Source: Treponema zioleckii (GTDB lineage Bacteria; Spirochaetota; Spirochaetia; Treponematales; Treponemataceae). From it: DNA of 38,306 nt. The position numbers were made by a program, and so were the translations under genes. The stretch spans positions 1-38,306 of the forward strand of contig NZ_JPUF01000039.1 in assembly GCF_014737315.1 (NCBI RefSeq), in the 5' to 3' direction. Shown piece by piece: positions 1-6,751 of the stretch. Below the pieces are notes generated by a model that was given only the letters and a program-made list of their open reading frames with translations, was not told the origin of the DNA and searched no databases. The stretch's first letter is position 1; each line of letters starts with the position of its first letter.

Positions 1-39
1 GCAGTTCAGGGATTTATTTTTCTTTGGGGAGAGAATTTA

Positions 40-84
40 AAAAGCGAGTTTTAAGCTGGTTAAAACTCGCTTTTGTTTTTTTAT
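40..84. terminator. Bidirectional intrinsic terminator
   Basis: A long perfect-looking stem (AAAGCGAGTTTTAA / TTAAAACTCGCTTT) with a five-base loop is flanked by an A-run on one side and a T-run on the other. It lies directly after the stop codon of the minus-strand peptidase gene that ends at 81. It can also stop plus-strand transcripts entering from the left edge. Confidence 0.8.
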
Positions 85-1868
85 TGAATTATGACGTACA
101 TATAAACGTCTGCGGCGCCTTGGTCGCTAAATGTTAGTGTAAGTGTGTCGCTATTTGTTGTGCCGACTTTGTAAAGTGTCATTCCGTATTTAGGGCGGAG
201 TGCGAGCGAGTAGTTCAGATTGAAAAGGAATGGTCCACTATATGTTGTGGCACTGCTGTCGTAAGCGGCAGACTTTTGACCTTGCACGATGAACTTGTTA
301 CTGTCTGTAGGATATTTATATGCGTTATCCCACAAGTTTATGGCTGTCATTGGGTAACTGTATGTGGTGCTGTATGTGAGAGTTTGTGCTGCAGCTTGAT
401 TGTGGGTGTAGTCACTTGTCGCACCGCCATTTGTGCAGGCTACCAGGAACTGCTGGAACAGTTCGTCGAAATTGTAGCTTTTGCTGGTTACGGTGTTTAC
501 GGCATCGACTATTGAGTTGCTGTCAACTGAATTGTTTGTGCTCATTTCCTTTACGAGTTTTGCTCCGCCATATTGGCGGCAGAGCCAAGAGCCAAAGCCG
601 TAGCTGGTTGAGTAAGAAAGGGCTGCGTAGCCGTCGTTTCGGTATTCACGGATTCCTGAGAGAAAGTACGATGTGTTGAAGTACGGAAGTCGTTCTGCTT
701 TTACGTTGGTAGAATCTGTAAGGCCAAGTTGGCTTGACATCATGTCTTCGCAGAGCATGGAAAGCATTTCGTTGTAGGCTGTGTCTGGAGTAATGCCTTG
801 TTCGATGTCTTTTACACCGTAGTCAATCATGTGTTGGAACTCGTGTGCAAGGGTTGAGATTGAAGAATTCTGAGTTTCATCATCAGCGGCATAAATAGCA
901 TCGATGTAGAAATATTTTCCTTTATTTGAGTATGCGATTGGGCTTGAAACTCCCTCGATAGGAGTAAAATAATCTTTTGCATAGAAGTAGCCGAGTACGC
1001 CACATTGATTTGTAGCGTTGTAATCTGAACCAATATCATAAATTACGATATTTATTTTTTCACCTGTATCGCTATTCTCCGACATTGGAAGTGTTGCGGC
1101 AGCTTTGAGTGTACTTACTTGTGCAGTTGAATCTATTAGGTTGTTTGATTCATTTCCAAAAACATTTGTGATTATAGGATAGAATGATTCAAAGCTATTT
1201 TTAAATTTCGTGGCAACAGTTTGTATATCGCTTGAAGTTTTACCTTGTTTTGTAAAATCTGATTCGATACACCATACGTAACAATTATCACCTGCGGCAT
1301 AAAGCTTTGCTGTTTTTTTGCCATATTGGTTCATGTTTACATTGATATCTACCCAAATATCCCTTGTACTAGTTCCTTCTGTGTAAGTTTTTTGCATGAC
1401 TGGTGACGGAACTGTTGTACTTGCCACTCTTGCGCTTCTTGCGGCAGTTTTTACGCTTTCAAGGTCGATTTTTGGTGCGTGAAAGTGTTTGAACTGTGTT
1501 TCAGGTGGCTGTACGTCGTTTAGTTCCGTTGTATCGGCAAGGGCTGCACGTGAGGCTCCTGTGGAGTTTGTTATTGTGCGCTGATACTTTGCGGCAATTG
1601 TGGACTCTCCAGTGTTTACTTTTGCAAGGTAAACATTTTTTCCTGTGGTTAGGTTTGATATTGTTAATGTTTTTGTTTCAGGTGCGACTTCAAAAGCATA
1701 GTGGTTAATATCGCTTGCAGAATATGTATCAGTTTCGCTTTCTGTTGCAGTTATGATTTCTACTCCGTCTTCGGTGGTCTCTTCATCGCCTATGCAACTT
1801 GTAAAAGAAAATATAAAAAGTCCTGCAAATAAAATGAATGCGAGGGGCTTAAAAATGTCTTTTTTCAT
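81..1868 (-). CDS. M30-like zinc metallopeptidase lipoprotein
   Basis: Predicted secreted zinc metallopeptidase anchored as a lipoprotein. The start at 1868 was chosen over the upstream in-frame ATG at 1883. That ATG is part of the ATGGAGA ribosome site, which sits about nine bases before the 1868 ATG. The N-terminus is a signal peptide ending in a lipobox (FTSC), followed by a Thr/Glu-rich linker. The catalytic signature HEFQH (H342, E343, H346 in 595 residues) is followed about 30 residues later by NEMLSMLCED, whose glutamates are candidates for the third zinc ligand. This arrangement fits the M30 (hyicolysin-like) family; the assignment rests on motif spacing, not a search. A clear paralogue lies at 19581-21254, sharing the HEFQH block, the NEMLSML block and an N-terminal YLAK region. 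The substrate is unknown. Confidence 0.8.
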   Translation of the reverse strand: MKKDIFKPLAFILFAGLFIFSFTSCIGDEETTEDGVEIITATESETDTYSASDINHYAFEVAPETKTLTISNLTTGKNVYLAKVNTGESTIAAKYQRTITNSTGASRAALADTTELNDVQPPETQFKHFHAPKIDLESVKTAARSARVASTTVPSPVMQKTYTEGTSTRDIWVDINVNMNQYGKKTAKLYAAGDNCYVWCIESDFTKQGKTSSDIQTVATKFKNSFESFYPIITNVFGNESNNLIDSTAQVSTLKAAATLPMSENSDTGEKINIVIYDIGSDYNATNQCGVLGYFYAKDYFTPIEGVSSPIAYSNKGKYFYIDAIYAADDETQNSSISTLAHEFQHMIDYGVKDIEQGITPDTAYNEMLSMLCEDMMSSQLGLTDSTNVKAERLPYFNTSYFLSGIREYRNDGYAALSYSTSYGFGSWLCRQYGGAKLVKEMSTNNSVDSNSIVDAVNTVTSKSYNFDELFQQFLVACTNGGATSDYTHNQAAAQTLTYSTTYSYPMTAINLWDNAYKYPTDSNKFIVQGQKSAAYDSSATTYSGPFLFNLNYSLALRPKYGMTLYKVGTTNSDTLTLTFSDQGAADVYMYVIIQ

Positions 1869-1898
1869 TCTGTTTGTCTCCATGAAATCTGGGATTCT

Positions 1899-1919
1899 TC
1901 AATGATTTTTTGTCATTGA
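1899..1919. repeat. Small hairpin upstream of the peptidase start
   Basis: TCAATGA and TCATTGA form a seven-base stem around a T-rich loop, in the 5' leader of the 81-1868 gene. It could be a leader structure or chance; nothing else supports a function. Confidence 0.35.
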
Positions 1920-1971
1920 CTTTTTAAAATGCGTCTAATGTACAAAATATCAAATAAGTGCTGTAGTTACA

Positions 1972-1996
1972 GATTCCGAAACGAGTTCGGAATGAC
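1972..1996 (-). repeat. Short GA-hairpin-GAC element
   Basis: A simple member of the dispersed hairpin family: GA, arm ATTCCGAA, loop ACGAG, arm TTCGGAAT, GAC. It lies between the peptidase gene and the 2003-2533 lipoprotein. The arm differs from other copies but stays complementary (see findings). Confidence 0.75.
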
Positions 1997-2002
1997 GGTT
2001 AA

Positions 2003-2533
2003 TTATTTTCTCGTAAGTTCAAGTTTCCAGTTTTTAACATTCATATTGTTGAGAGGAATTCCGTTGATTGGCTCGTAGGTAATCACTCCGTTTGAAATTG
2101 TGTAAGTTTGTGTAATCGGTTCGCTTAGCGTGTTGAGCGGAAATTTGTCGTTTCCGTACGTCTCGGTTTTTTCAAAAAATCCGAATAATCTTGCGTTGTT
2201 TAATTTTGCAATACTGTCTGAAGTGGATTTTTTATATGTGCAAGTAATTGTGCTGTCGCTCGCGACGTTTCCGGTGTATGTTCCTGTTGCTATGGAATAG
2301 TCCTCTGTTATAGTTTTGTCATTTGTTTTTTCGGGACGTTCAAATTTTTTGTGAAGCTCAAAAGTGCCGTCGTCATAAAATGCAAGTGTGATTTTCCCAA
2401 TTCCGCTTTCTTCGTTTTGATAATATGCTATTGCATCAGTGAACTCTTCCTCTTCCGAGCAGCCTGTAAATGAAAATGCGAAAAGTCCCGCAAGGAGTAG
2501 GGCTGTAAAAAAGTTAAGATATTTGTTTTTCAT
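2003..2533 (-). CDS. Small lipoprotein of unknown function
   Basis: A 176-residue secreted lipoprotein. The ATG at 2533 is preferred to one 12 bases upstream, because the upstream ATG is embedded in a GGAGG ribosome site correctly spaced for 2533. A typical signal peptide ends in the lipobox FTGC, followed by an acidic stretch (SEEEEF). The remainder is rich in Thr, Lys and beta-prone segments and has alternating motifs such as FYDDGTFELHKKF and TGTYTG. These suggest a small beta-sheet fold, perhaps lipocalin-like, but this is inference. The signal peptide closely resembles that of the neighbouring 81-1868 peptidase (LLLAGLFAFSF versus ILFAGLFIFSF). No enzyme motif is visible. Confidence 0.75.
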   Translation of the reverse strand: MKNKYLNFFTALLLAGLFAFSFTGCSEEEEFTDAIAYYQNEESGIGKITLAFYDDGTFELHKKFERPEKTNDKTITEDYSIATGTYTGNVASDSTITCTYKKSTSDSIAKLNNARLFGFFEKTETYGNDKFPLNTLSEPITQTYTISNGVITYEPINGIPLNNMNVKNWKLELTRK

Positions 2534-2667
2534 ATTTGCCTCCATAAATGTGTCTTATATTTTAGTATAATGCCAAAAAGTTAATTTGTCTTTTGTGCAA
2601 AGCGGTTTTGCAGGGGAAAATCAATGTCAAAGGGGTTGCGGCTGCGCTCACCGGAAGGAGGGCGGGC

Positions 2668-2808
2668 AAAAGTTTTCCCAGACCGTGTGTCATGCTGAAC
2701 TCGACCGCTTTCGTTTTCGCGGTCGCCTTGATTCAGCATCTGAGCCCTAAAATTGAGGTGAGCCCCTGAAACAAGTTCAGGGTGACGGTTTGTAATTCTG
2801 AATGACAA
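2668..2808. repeat. 141-bp composite repeat, copy A
   Basis: Near-identical to 3655-3796, with about six differences including one T-run length change. It contains a two-storey hairpin (ATGCTGAA/TTCAGCAT enclosing CGACCGC/GCGGTCG) followed by a simple hairpin (ACCCTGAA-type arms). The two copies are direct repeats flanking the 2875-3522 gene. Apparent ORFs across it are repeat translations, not genes. Confidence 0.85.
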
Positions 2809-2874
2809 GATTTCAATACGGAATGGCAAAATTTCGGTTTTGACTGCGCTCTGCCGCCGTAGGGGCGAACGGGT

Positions 2875-3522
2875 TTATGTTCTCGTGGTGCGCGCTGGTG
2901 TTTCTGCGCGGACGACGGTCCCAAAGTCGGGCAAACTGTCAGTGGACTCAATGCGTTCATCTTCTTCTGAATTTTTATCTTCGCGTGGATTTTCGCCCGG
3001 CTTTTTTTGGGTTTTTGCTTTGTTTTTGTTTGCGAAATGCGTTCGGATTTTGTCTGAGCCGTTTATGTTGATTGAAAGTTCCGTGGTTTTGTCGGGGTTC
3101 ATCGTATAGATTGCGAAGCGGTATTTGTGACCTTTTTTGACCGGAAAGCTGTCGTCAATGTAATTTTCGAAACTTTTTGAATTTTCGGGTTTTGTGTTTT
3201 CTGCGTCGTCGGTTACGTCGATGATTGCGATTTTTTGATAGCCGCTGAAAATGCTAGCGGTGCCGAGTTTGAAGATTTTGGCAGAAAACTCGATTTTGTT
3301 GCCTGCCGCAACGATTATTTTGTCGCCGTAAAACCATCTGTTGATTGAAGACGAGGATGGGAAAAAAAAGTCCAGCGGGGATGTAAACTTTTCTTCCTGC
3401 GGTTCTGCCGTGATTTTTACGACATCGGTTGTGTCTCTGAGCAGTGAAAAAATCCCAAGCGCGGTCGCGCTCAGTAATACGGCAAGGACCATTTTTAATA
3501 CGACTTGTTTTCGTTCGTTCAT
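2875..3522 (-). CDS. Single-pass membrane protein of unknown function
   Basis: 215 residues with a good ribosome site (GGAG six bases before the ATG). A short basic N-terminus precedes one hydrophobic segment at about residues 8-26, a signal anchor with no lipobox. The outer domain (about 50-160) has two regular beta-rich blocks, IIVAAGNKIEFSAKIF and KKGHKYRFAIYTMN, suggesting a carbohydrate-binding or jelly-roll-like sandwich; this is inference. The last 50 residues are Lys/Glu/Pro-rich and low complexity. The extreme C-terminus (AETPARTTRT) runs into repeat-like GC-richer DNA, so the original stop may have been lost and the tail extended. The gene is bracketed by 141-bp direct repeats. Confidence 0.65.
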   Translation of the reverse strand: MNERKQVVLKMVLAVLLSATALGIFSLLRDTTDVVKITAEPQEEKFTSPLDFFFPSSSSINRWFYGDKIIVAAGNKIEFSAKIFKLGTASIFSGYQKIAIIDVTDDAENTKPENSKSFENYIDDSFPVKKGHKYRFAIYTMNPDKTTELSININGSDKIRTHFANKNKAKTQKKPGENPREDKNSEEDERIESTDSLPDFGTVVRAETPARTTRT

Positions 3523-3654
3523 TTTTATCTCCTCGATTTTATAAATATCAAATTAGTGTCATTCAAGTCATTTTAGCACTTATTTTTTGGATTCCGAAAT
3601 GAATTCTGAATGGCAAAGTGATTTCGACTGCGCTCAACCACCGGGGGCGTGGGG

Positions 3655-3796
3655 AAAAGTTTTTCCCAGACCGTGTGTCATGCTGAACTCGACCGCTTTC
3701 GTTTTCGCGGTCGCCTTGATTCAGCATCCGTGCCCCAAAATTGAGGTGAGACCCTGAAACAAGTTCAGGGTGACGGTTTGCAATTCTGAATGACAA
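3655..3796. repeat. 141-bp composite repeat, copy B
   Basis: Direct-repeat partner of 2668-2808 with the same two hairpins in the same order. It is flanked on both sides by a short element resembling GTTTCGAC...CTCAACCACC (3618-3645 and 3800-3825), which also occurs near 19310 and 38270. Confidence 0.85.
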
Positions 3797-3830
3797 AGTG
3801 GTTTCGACAGGCTCAACCACCGGGGGCGTT

Positions 3831-4481
3831 TTAATTTATTTCTTTGAGTTTTAGATTGATGTTCATGCTTGAAAAAAATTCTGTGAGCGATTTTACAAAA
3901 TCCCTGTCAAAAATAAAGTCTGCCTGTGCGGTAACCGCGTTGCCTTCGTAGCCAAGAAAAGTTACCGCAACGGGGTATGCGTCCTGAAACTCAAAAATGT
4001 AAATGCAGTCTTCTTTAAGGTCGTTGCTTACGAACGTCGTTTGGGTGGTAAAGATGGCTGCTGCCGCAATTTCTGTGGTGCCAAGCTTTGCGTTCCAGAT
4101 TGAAGGAAAGGATGTAAAAAGCCGTTTTAAAAGTTCTGTTTGTAGCCGTGGCGAAAAATCTTTTATGCTGTCTTCGCTAAAACTTGCGCCAAAGGTACTG
4201 AGCAGGAGGTTAAAATTGCTCAAAAAATCACCGTCAAGGCGATAGATATGCGTTGGTTTTTCCATTTCGCTGGAGGCGAGTTCGGAAATCTTTTGATTTA
4301 CTTGGTCATTGTAGTTTCCGAATAATAACGAGACGTAATCTTTGGATTTTGCTTTTTCGCTCATAAGTGAAATTGACGAAAGTCCGTGTTCGACAAGTGA
4401 ATTGTCTTTTTGCTTTTTCGATGCGCATGATCCGAGAATCAGCGTGAGCAAGACGGGGATTAGAAATAGGGATTTTTTCAT
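3831..4481 (-). CDS. Lipoprotein, paralogue of the 4877-5500 protein
   Basis: 216-residue lipoprotein with a signal peptide ending in the lipobox LGSC and a GGAG ribosome site nine bases upstream of the ATG. The mature part is unrecognised. It aligns along its length with the protein encoded at 4877-5500. Shared landmarks are LVEHGLSS/LFEQGLSL, SLMSEKA/SLMKEKA, KPTHIYRLDGD/KPTAVYKISGD, SPRLQTEL/SPRVRNEF, LKEDCIYIFEFQDAYPVAV/LKENCLYIFTFEDAYPVAV and a FDRDFV/LDKNFI segment. A family of secreted spirochaete proteins is the most that can be said. The pair flanks a tRNA gene, so a local duplication is likely. Confidence 0.75.
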   Translation of the reverse strand: MKKSLFLIPVLLTLILGSCASKKQKDNSLVEHGLSSISLMSEKAKSKDYVSLLFGNYNDQVNQKISELASSEMEKPTHIYRLDGDFLSNFNLLLSTFGASFSEDSIKDFSPRLQTELLKRLFTSFPSIWNAKLGTTEIAAAAIFTTQTTFVSNDLKEDCIYIFEFQDAYPVAVTFLGYEGNAVTAQADFIFDRDFVKSLTEFFSSMNINLKLKEIN

Positions 4482-4541
4482 TTTGACTCCATTTTTTTAT
4501 TTTGATGCAATTTTGTGCAGAGTTAAAGTTCCCTTTTGATT

Positions 4542-4646
4542 TTACCAATTATCTTTAATGTCGTTTAGAATTGCGTGATTTTCTTCTTCAAATTCAGCTT
4601 TTTTGTGTTCTTTTTTTTTGTCTGAGTATAGGATAACAGAGGAAGT
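4542..4646 (-). pseudogene. Possible C-terminal gene remnant
   Basis: A roughly 35-codon open frame without a usable start ends at 4542. It reads as a charged, protein-like tail (KKKEHKKAEFEEENHAILND...). It lies between the tRNA terminator and the 3831-4481 gene. The composition looks coding, but there is no start, ribosome site or recognised domain, so this may be a decayed gene end or chance. Confidence 0.25.
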
Positions 4647-4655
4647 GATTTACGT

Positions 4656-4683
4656 GTATTTTCTCACTTCGTTACGAAAATAC
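4656..4683. repeat. Intergenic hairpin
   Basis: GTATTTTC and GAAAATAC form an eight-base stem with a 12-base loop, just beyond the tRNA terminator. No U-run follows, so it is not a standard terminator. The function is unknown. Confidence 0.45.
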
Positions 4684-4690
4684 TTGGGCA

Positions 4691-4724
4691 TAAAAAAAGA
4701 CTCTTGCGTTAAGCAATAGTCTTT
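4691..4724 (-). terminator. Terminator of the tRNA gene
   Basis: On the minus strand, AAGACTATTGC, loop TTAAC, GCAAGAGTCTT is followed by seven T residues. It begins a few bases after the tRNA 3' end, so the tRNA is a single-gene transcript. Confidence 0.85.
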
Positions 4725-4731
4725 TGGAATG

Positions 4732-4804
4732 TGGGCCATCTTGGATTTGAACCAAGGACCAAAGGATTATGAGTCCTCTGCTCTAACCGCTGAGCTAATG
4801 GCCC
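4732..4804 (-). tRNA. tRNA with CAU anticodon, probably tRNA-Ile2 (lysidine type)
   Basis: A complete 73-nt cloverleaf. The seven-pair acceptor stem is GGGCCAT/ATGGCCC with discriminator A. The D-arm is TAGCTCAGCGGTTAGAGC, the anticodon context is GACTCATAATC, and the T-arm is GGTTCAAATCC. The 3' CCA is not encoded and must be added. The anticodon is CAU. The body resembles known tRNA-Ile(CAU) genes, which share CTCAGxGGTTAGAGCAG and CATAATC, more than initiator Met. Ile2, in which TilS converts C34 to lysidine, is therefore preferred. Elongator Met cannot be excluded without a covariance-model comparison. Confidence 0.9.
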
Positions 4805-4818
4805 GTCAAGTAGAAAAT

Positions 4819-4848
4819 AATCTAGCACAAAATCGGGGTTTTAGTCAA
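4819..4848 (-). promoter_or_regulatory. Promoter of the tRNA gene
   Basis: On the minus strand, -35 TTGACT (4843-4848) and -10 TAGATT (4819-4824) are separated by 18 bp. The expected start point is within about ten bases of the mature tRNA 5' end. This is the cleanest sigma-70-type promoter in the window. Confidence 0.75.
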
Positions 4849-4876
4849 GGTGATTGCGGCTCACGGACAAGAAAAA

Positions 4877-5500
4877 TTATTGGATTTTTTCCATTTTCAA
4901 ATTGATGAAACTTTTGAGTTCCGAAAGTGTGCTTTCAAAAAATGAAATAAAATTTTTGTCCAGCACATAAGTTGCCGAGGCAATTACGGCTTTGTCTTCG
5001 CATTTTTCAAAGCCGACTGCAACAGGATACGCGTCTTCAAATGTAAAAATGTACAGGCAGTTTTCTTTTAGCCCGTCGCAGTCAAAAGCGGTTGTGGAAG
5101 CGATTATGCTTATGGCGGCGATTCCGAATGAGTCTGCGACTCTGTTTGACAAGACTGCTGGAATCATAAAAATAAACTTTTTTTCAAATTCATTGCGGAC
5201 TCTTGGCGAAAGGTCTTCGTTTTCCAATCTGAAAATTCCCAGTGAATTCTGCACGAAAGCCGAAGCGTCGCCGGAAATTTTGTAAACTGCAGTCGGTTTT
5301 GAAACATCACCGGCACTGATTTCGCGGATTTTGTTCAAAATCTCTTCGTTGCTGACGAACATTGACCTATAAGTTTGGCTCGAAGCCTTTTCTTTCATCA
5401 GCGAGGCAAGCGAAAGTCCCTGTTCAAACAGCTTCTTTTCGCTTTTGCTCTTTTTGCCAGATTTTGCACTTCCCGCCGACATTACCGCAGTCAGCAGCAT
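4877..5500 (-). CDS. Secreted protein, paralogue of 3831-4481, with a disrupted start
   Basis: 207 residues from the first usable in-frame ATG (5500), homologous along its length to the 3831-4481 lipoprotein (see that entry for shared blocks). The true start is unclear. An ATG at 5523 is in a different frame and reads ATG followed by five A residues and CTT, reaching a stop after ten codons. One extra A would give MKKLILIFMLLTAVMSAG, a normal signal peptide continuous with this frame. As written, either translation starts internally at 5500 with a truncated signal sequence, the gene is switched off, or the run length is a sequence error. No lipobox cysteine is present, unlike the paralogue. 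Similarity to the paralogue makes the body secure. Confidence 0.7.
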   Translation of the reverse strand: MLLTAVMSAGSAKSGKKSKSEKKLFEQGLSLASLMKEKASSQTYRSMFVSNEEILNKIREISAGDVSKPTAVYKISGDASAFVQNSLGIFRLENEDLSPRVRNEFEKKFIFMIPAVLSNRVADSFGIAAISIIASTTAFDCDGLKENCLYIFTFEDAYPVAVGFEKCEDKAVIASATYVLDKNFISFFESTLSELKSFINLKMEKIQ

Positions 5501-5618
5501 AAAAATAAGAATAAGTTTTTCATTGTATTACCCCATTTTTTTGTGTGTTTTGATTTTGATTTCGTTTTCGTTTATCGTACAGAAAAAGCCGTTTTTGGTG
5601 AATGAGCCGAGGGAAAAA

Positions 5619-6158
5619 TCAAAATAAATGCGAATAGATATTGCACCTGAAATAATTATCCTGAATTTTCAGAAGATGGATTATCCGGTCGGCGCTGAAT
5701 GATTCGGAAAGTTTTTTGTCGCCGGATTTGTACAGTTCGTCGAGATTGTTGTTTTCGTCGAAAATTATCACGCTGTAGTTGTCCAAAAATCCCGCGTCCC
5801 AGATGATTCCCGCGTAATCGCCGAAACTCCTGATGTTTTCGTTTTCCGTGCCGTTCCGAACGAAATCGTCGAGCTCGGATTTGTAGCGGGAAAACTCCAA
5901 TTTGAGAGCAATCCGCTCGGAAACAGAATATTTTAGAATGAAAAACGAGCTTAAAACTGAAAAAGCAAGCGGAAGGAGAAACAGAATCGATTTTACGTTC
6001 CATTTTTCTATGAGAGCCGCAACGAAAACCGCAAGATTCGCAATCACAAGGAAAATGAAAACCGAAATAAAAAACAGCGCGCCCAAAATCGAGAGCTCCC
6101 TTATAATTTGGAACGAGAGCAGCACGTACAAAAGAAAAATTCCGTTCGAGAAAATCAA
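5619..6158 (-). CDS. Two- to three-pass membrane protein of unknown function
   Basis: About 179 residues from a TTG at 6158. The first ~80 residues hold three hydrophobic segments (around 5-20, 26-48 and 58-77). They are followed by a soluble C-terminal domain of about 100 residues with the acidic motif IIFDENNNLDELYKSGDKK. The start is doubtful. TTG 6158 has no ribosome site, while an upstream ATG preceded by GAGG is one base out of frame (ATG, five A, TTTGCC). A sixth A would give MKKFALIFSNG. The open frame also extends upstream to an ATA that follows GAGG closely. The gene follows 6176-6622 almost without a gap, so the two probably form an operon and may act together in the membrane. Confidence 0.6.
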   Translation of the reverse strand: MIFSNGIFLLYVLLSFQIIRELSILGALFFISVFIFLVIANLAVFVAALIEKWNVKSILFLLPLAFSVLSSFFILKYSVSERIALKLEFSRYKSELDDFVRNGTENENIRSFGDYAGIIWDAGFLDNYSVIIFDENNNLDELYKSGDKKLSESFSADRIIHLLKIQDNYFRCNIYSHLF

Positions 6159-6175
6159 GGCAAATTTTTCATATT

Positions 6176-6622
6176 TTATTCGTCCTCATTTATCGGATTT
6201 TCCTTAAACTCTGCGTCTTTTCCGCTGATTTCCATTCTTGCGGTGATTTTGCCGTTTTCTTTTGTGATGAAAAAATCGTAATCGAAAAAAGCCCAGTTGT
6301 TGAATTTGTACTGCGAATATTGTTTGACAAGTTTTCCGCCGTGACGGACTTCAAAGATATTTTCGCCGTACTCGTATCGTGGGAAAGGCTTTTTTGTCCT
6401 GCCGTTTTCAAAAACAACGCGGTCGTTCCACAAAATCGTGATTTCAGGAAGCATTTCGCTTTCGGCGTGGACATTGAGATTGTTCAAATCAAAGAAAATT
6501 GAAGCCAAATGACCTTTTTCTTCTTCGTCCCTGAACAAATAACCGTAAGTTGATACAAAAAAGACACTTAAAACAGTCACTGTAAGAAAAATTATCAATC
6601 CAAAAATTCTGCGTTTTTTCAT
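6176..6622 (-). CDS. Membrane-anchored protein of unknown function
   Basis: 148 residues with one N-terminal hydrophobic segment (about residues 6-28) after a KKRR start, so the C-terminal ~115 residues are expected outside the cytoplasmic membrane. The outer part alternates short strands and charged loops (PEITILWNDRVVFENG, YEYGENIFEVRHGGKLV). No catalytic motif is seen. The ribosome site is poor. The gene runs directly into the 5619-6158 membrane protein gene, and both stop before the tRNA-proximal paralogue, suggesting a two-gene unit. It is not recognised as a named family. Confidence 0.65.
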   Translation of the reverse strand: MKKRRIFGLIIFLTVTVLSVFFVSTYGYLFRDEEEKGHLASIFFDLNNLNVHAESEMLPEITILWNDRVVFENGRTKKPFPRYEYGENIFEVRHGGKLVKQYSQYKFNNWAFFDYDFFITKENGKITARMEISGKDAEFKENPINEDE

Positions 6623-6687
6623 TGCAACATCATATAGAAGAATTTTCTAAAAATCAATTTTTCATTTCTCCGCATTTTATTGAATAT

Positions 6688-6715
6688 TTGCACAAAAATC
6701 TTCCATTTATATTAT
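6688..6715 (+). promoter_or_regulatory. Probable promoter for the phosphatase lipoprotein
   Basis: TTGCAC (6688-6693) and TATTAT (6710-6715) are separated by 16 bp, about 35 bp before the start codon. The AT-rich surroundings allow alternative -10 choices such as TATACT a few bases downstream. Confidence 0.5.
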
Positions 6716-6751
6716 ATACTTATTAAAAATATTTGTTAGGAGTCACTTGAT

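Noticed and set aside
2581-2960. Two overlapping minus-strand ORFs with HPELVSG-like and arginine-rich peptides
   Set aside because: They translate the dispersed palindromic repeats and have no ribosome site or protein-like composition.
4732-4804. Initiator tRNA-Met
   Set aside because: The acceptor stem has a full first pair (G-C) and the anticodon stem lacks the three G-C pairs of initiators; Ile2 fits better.
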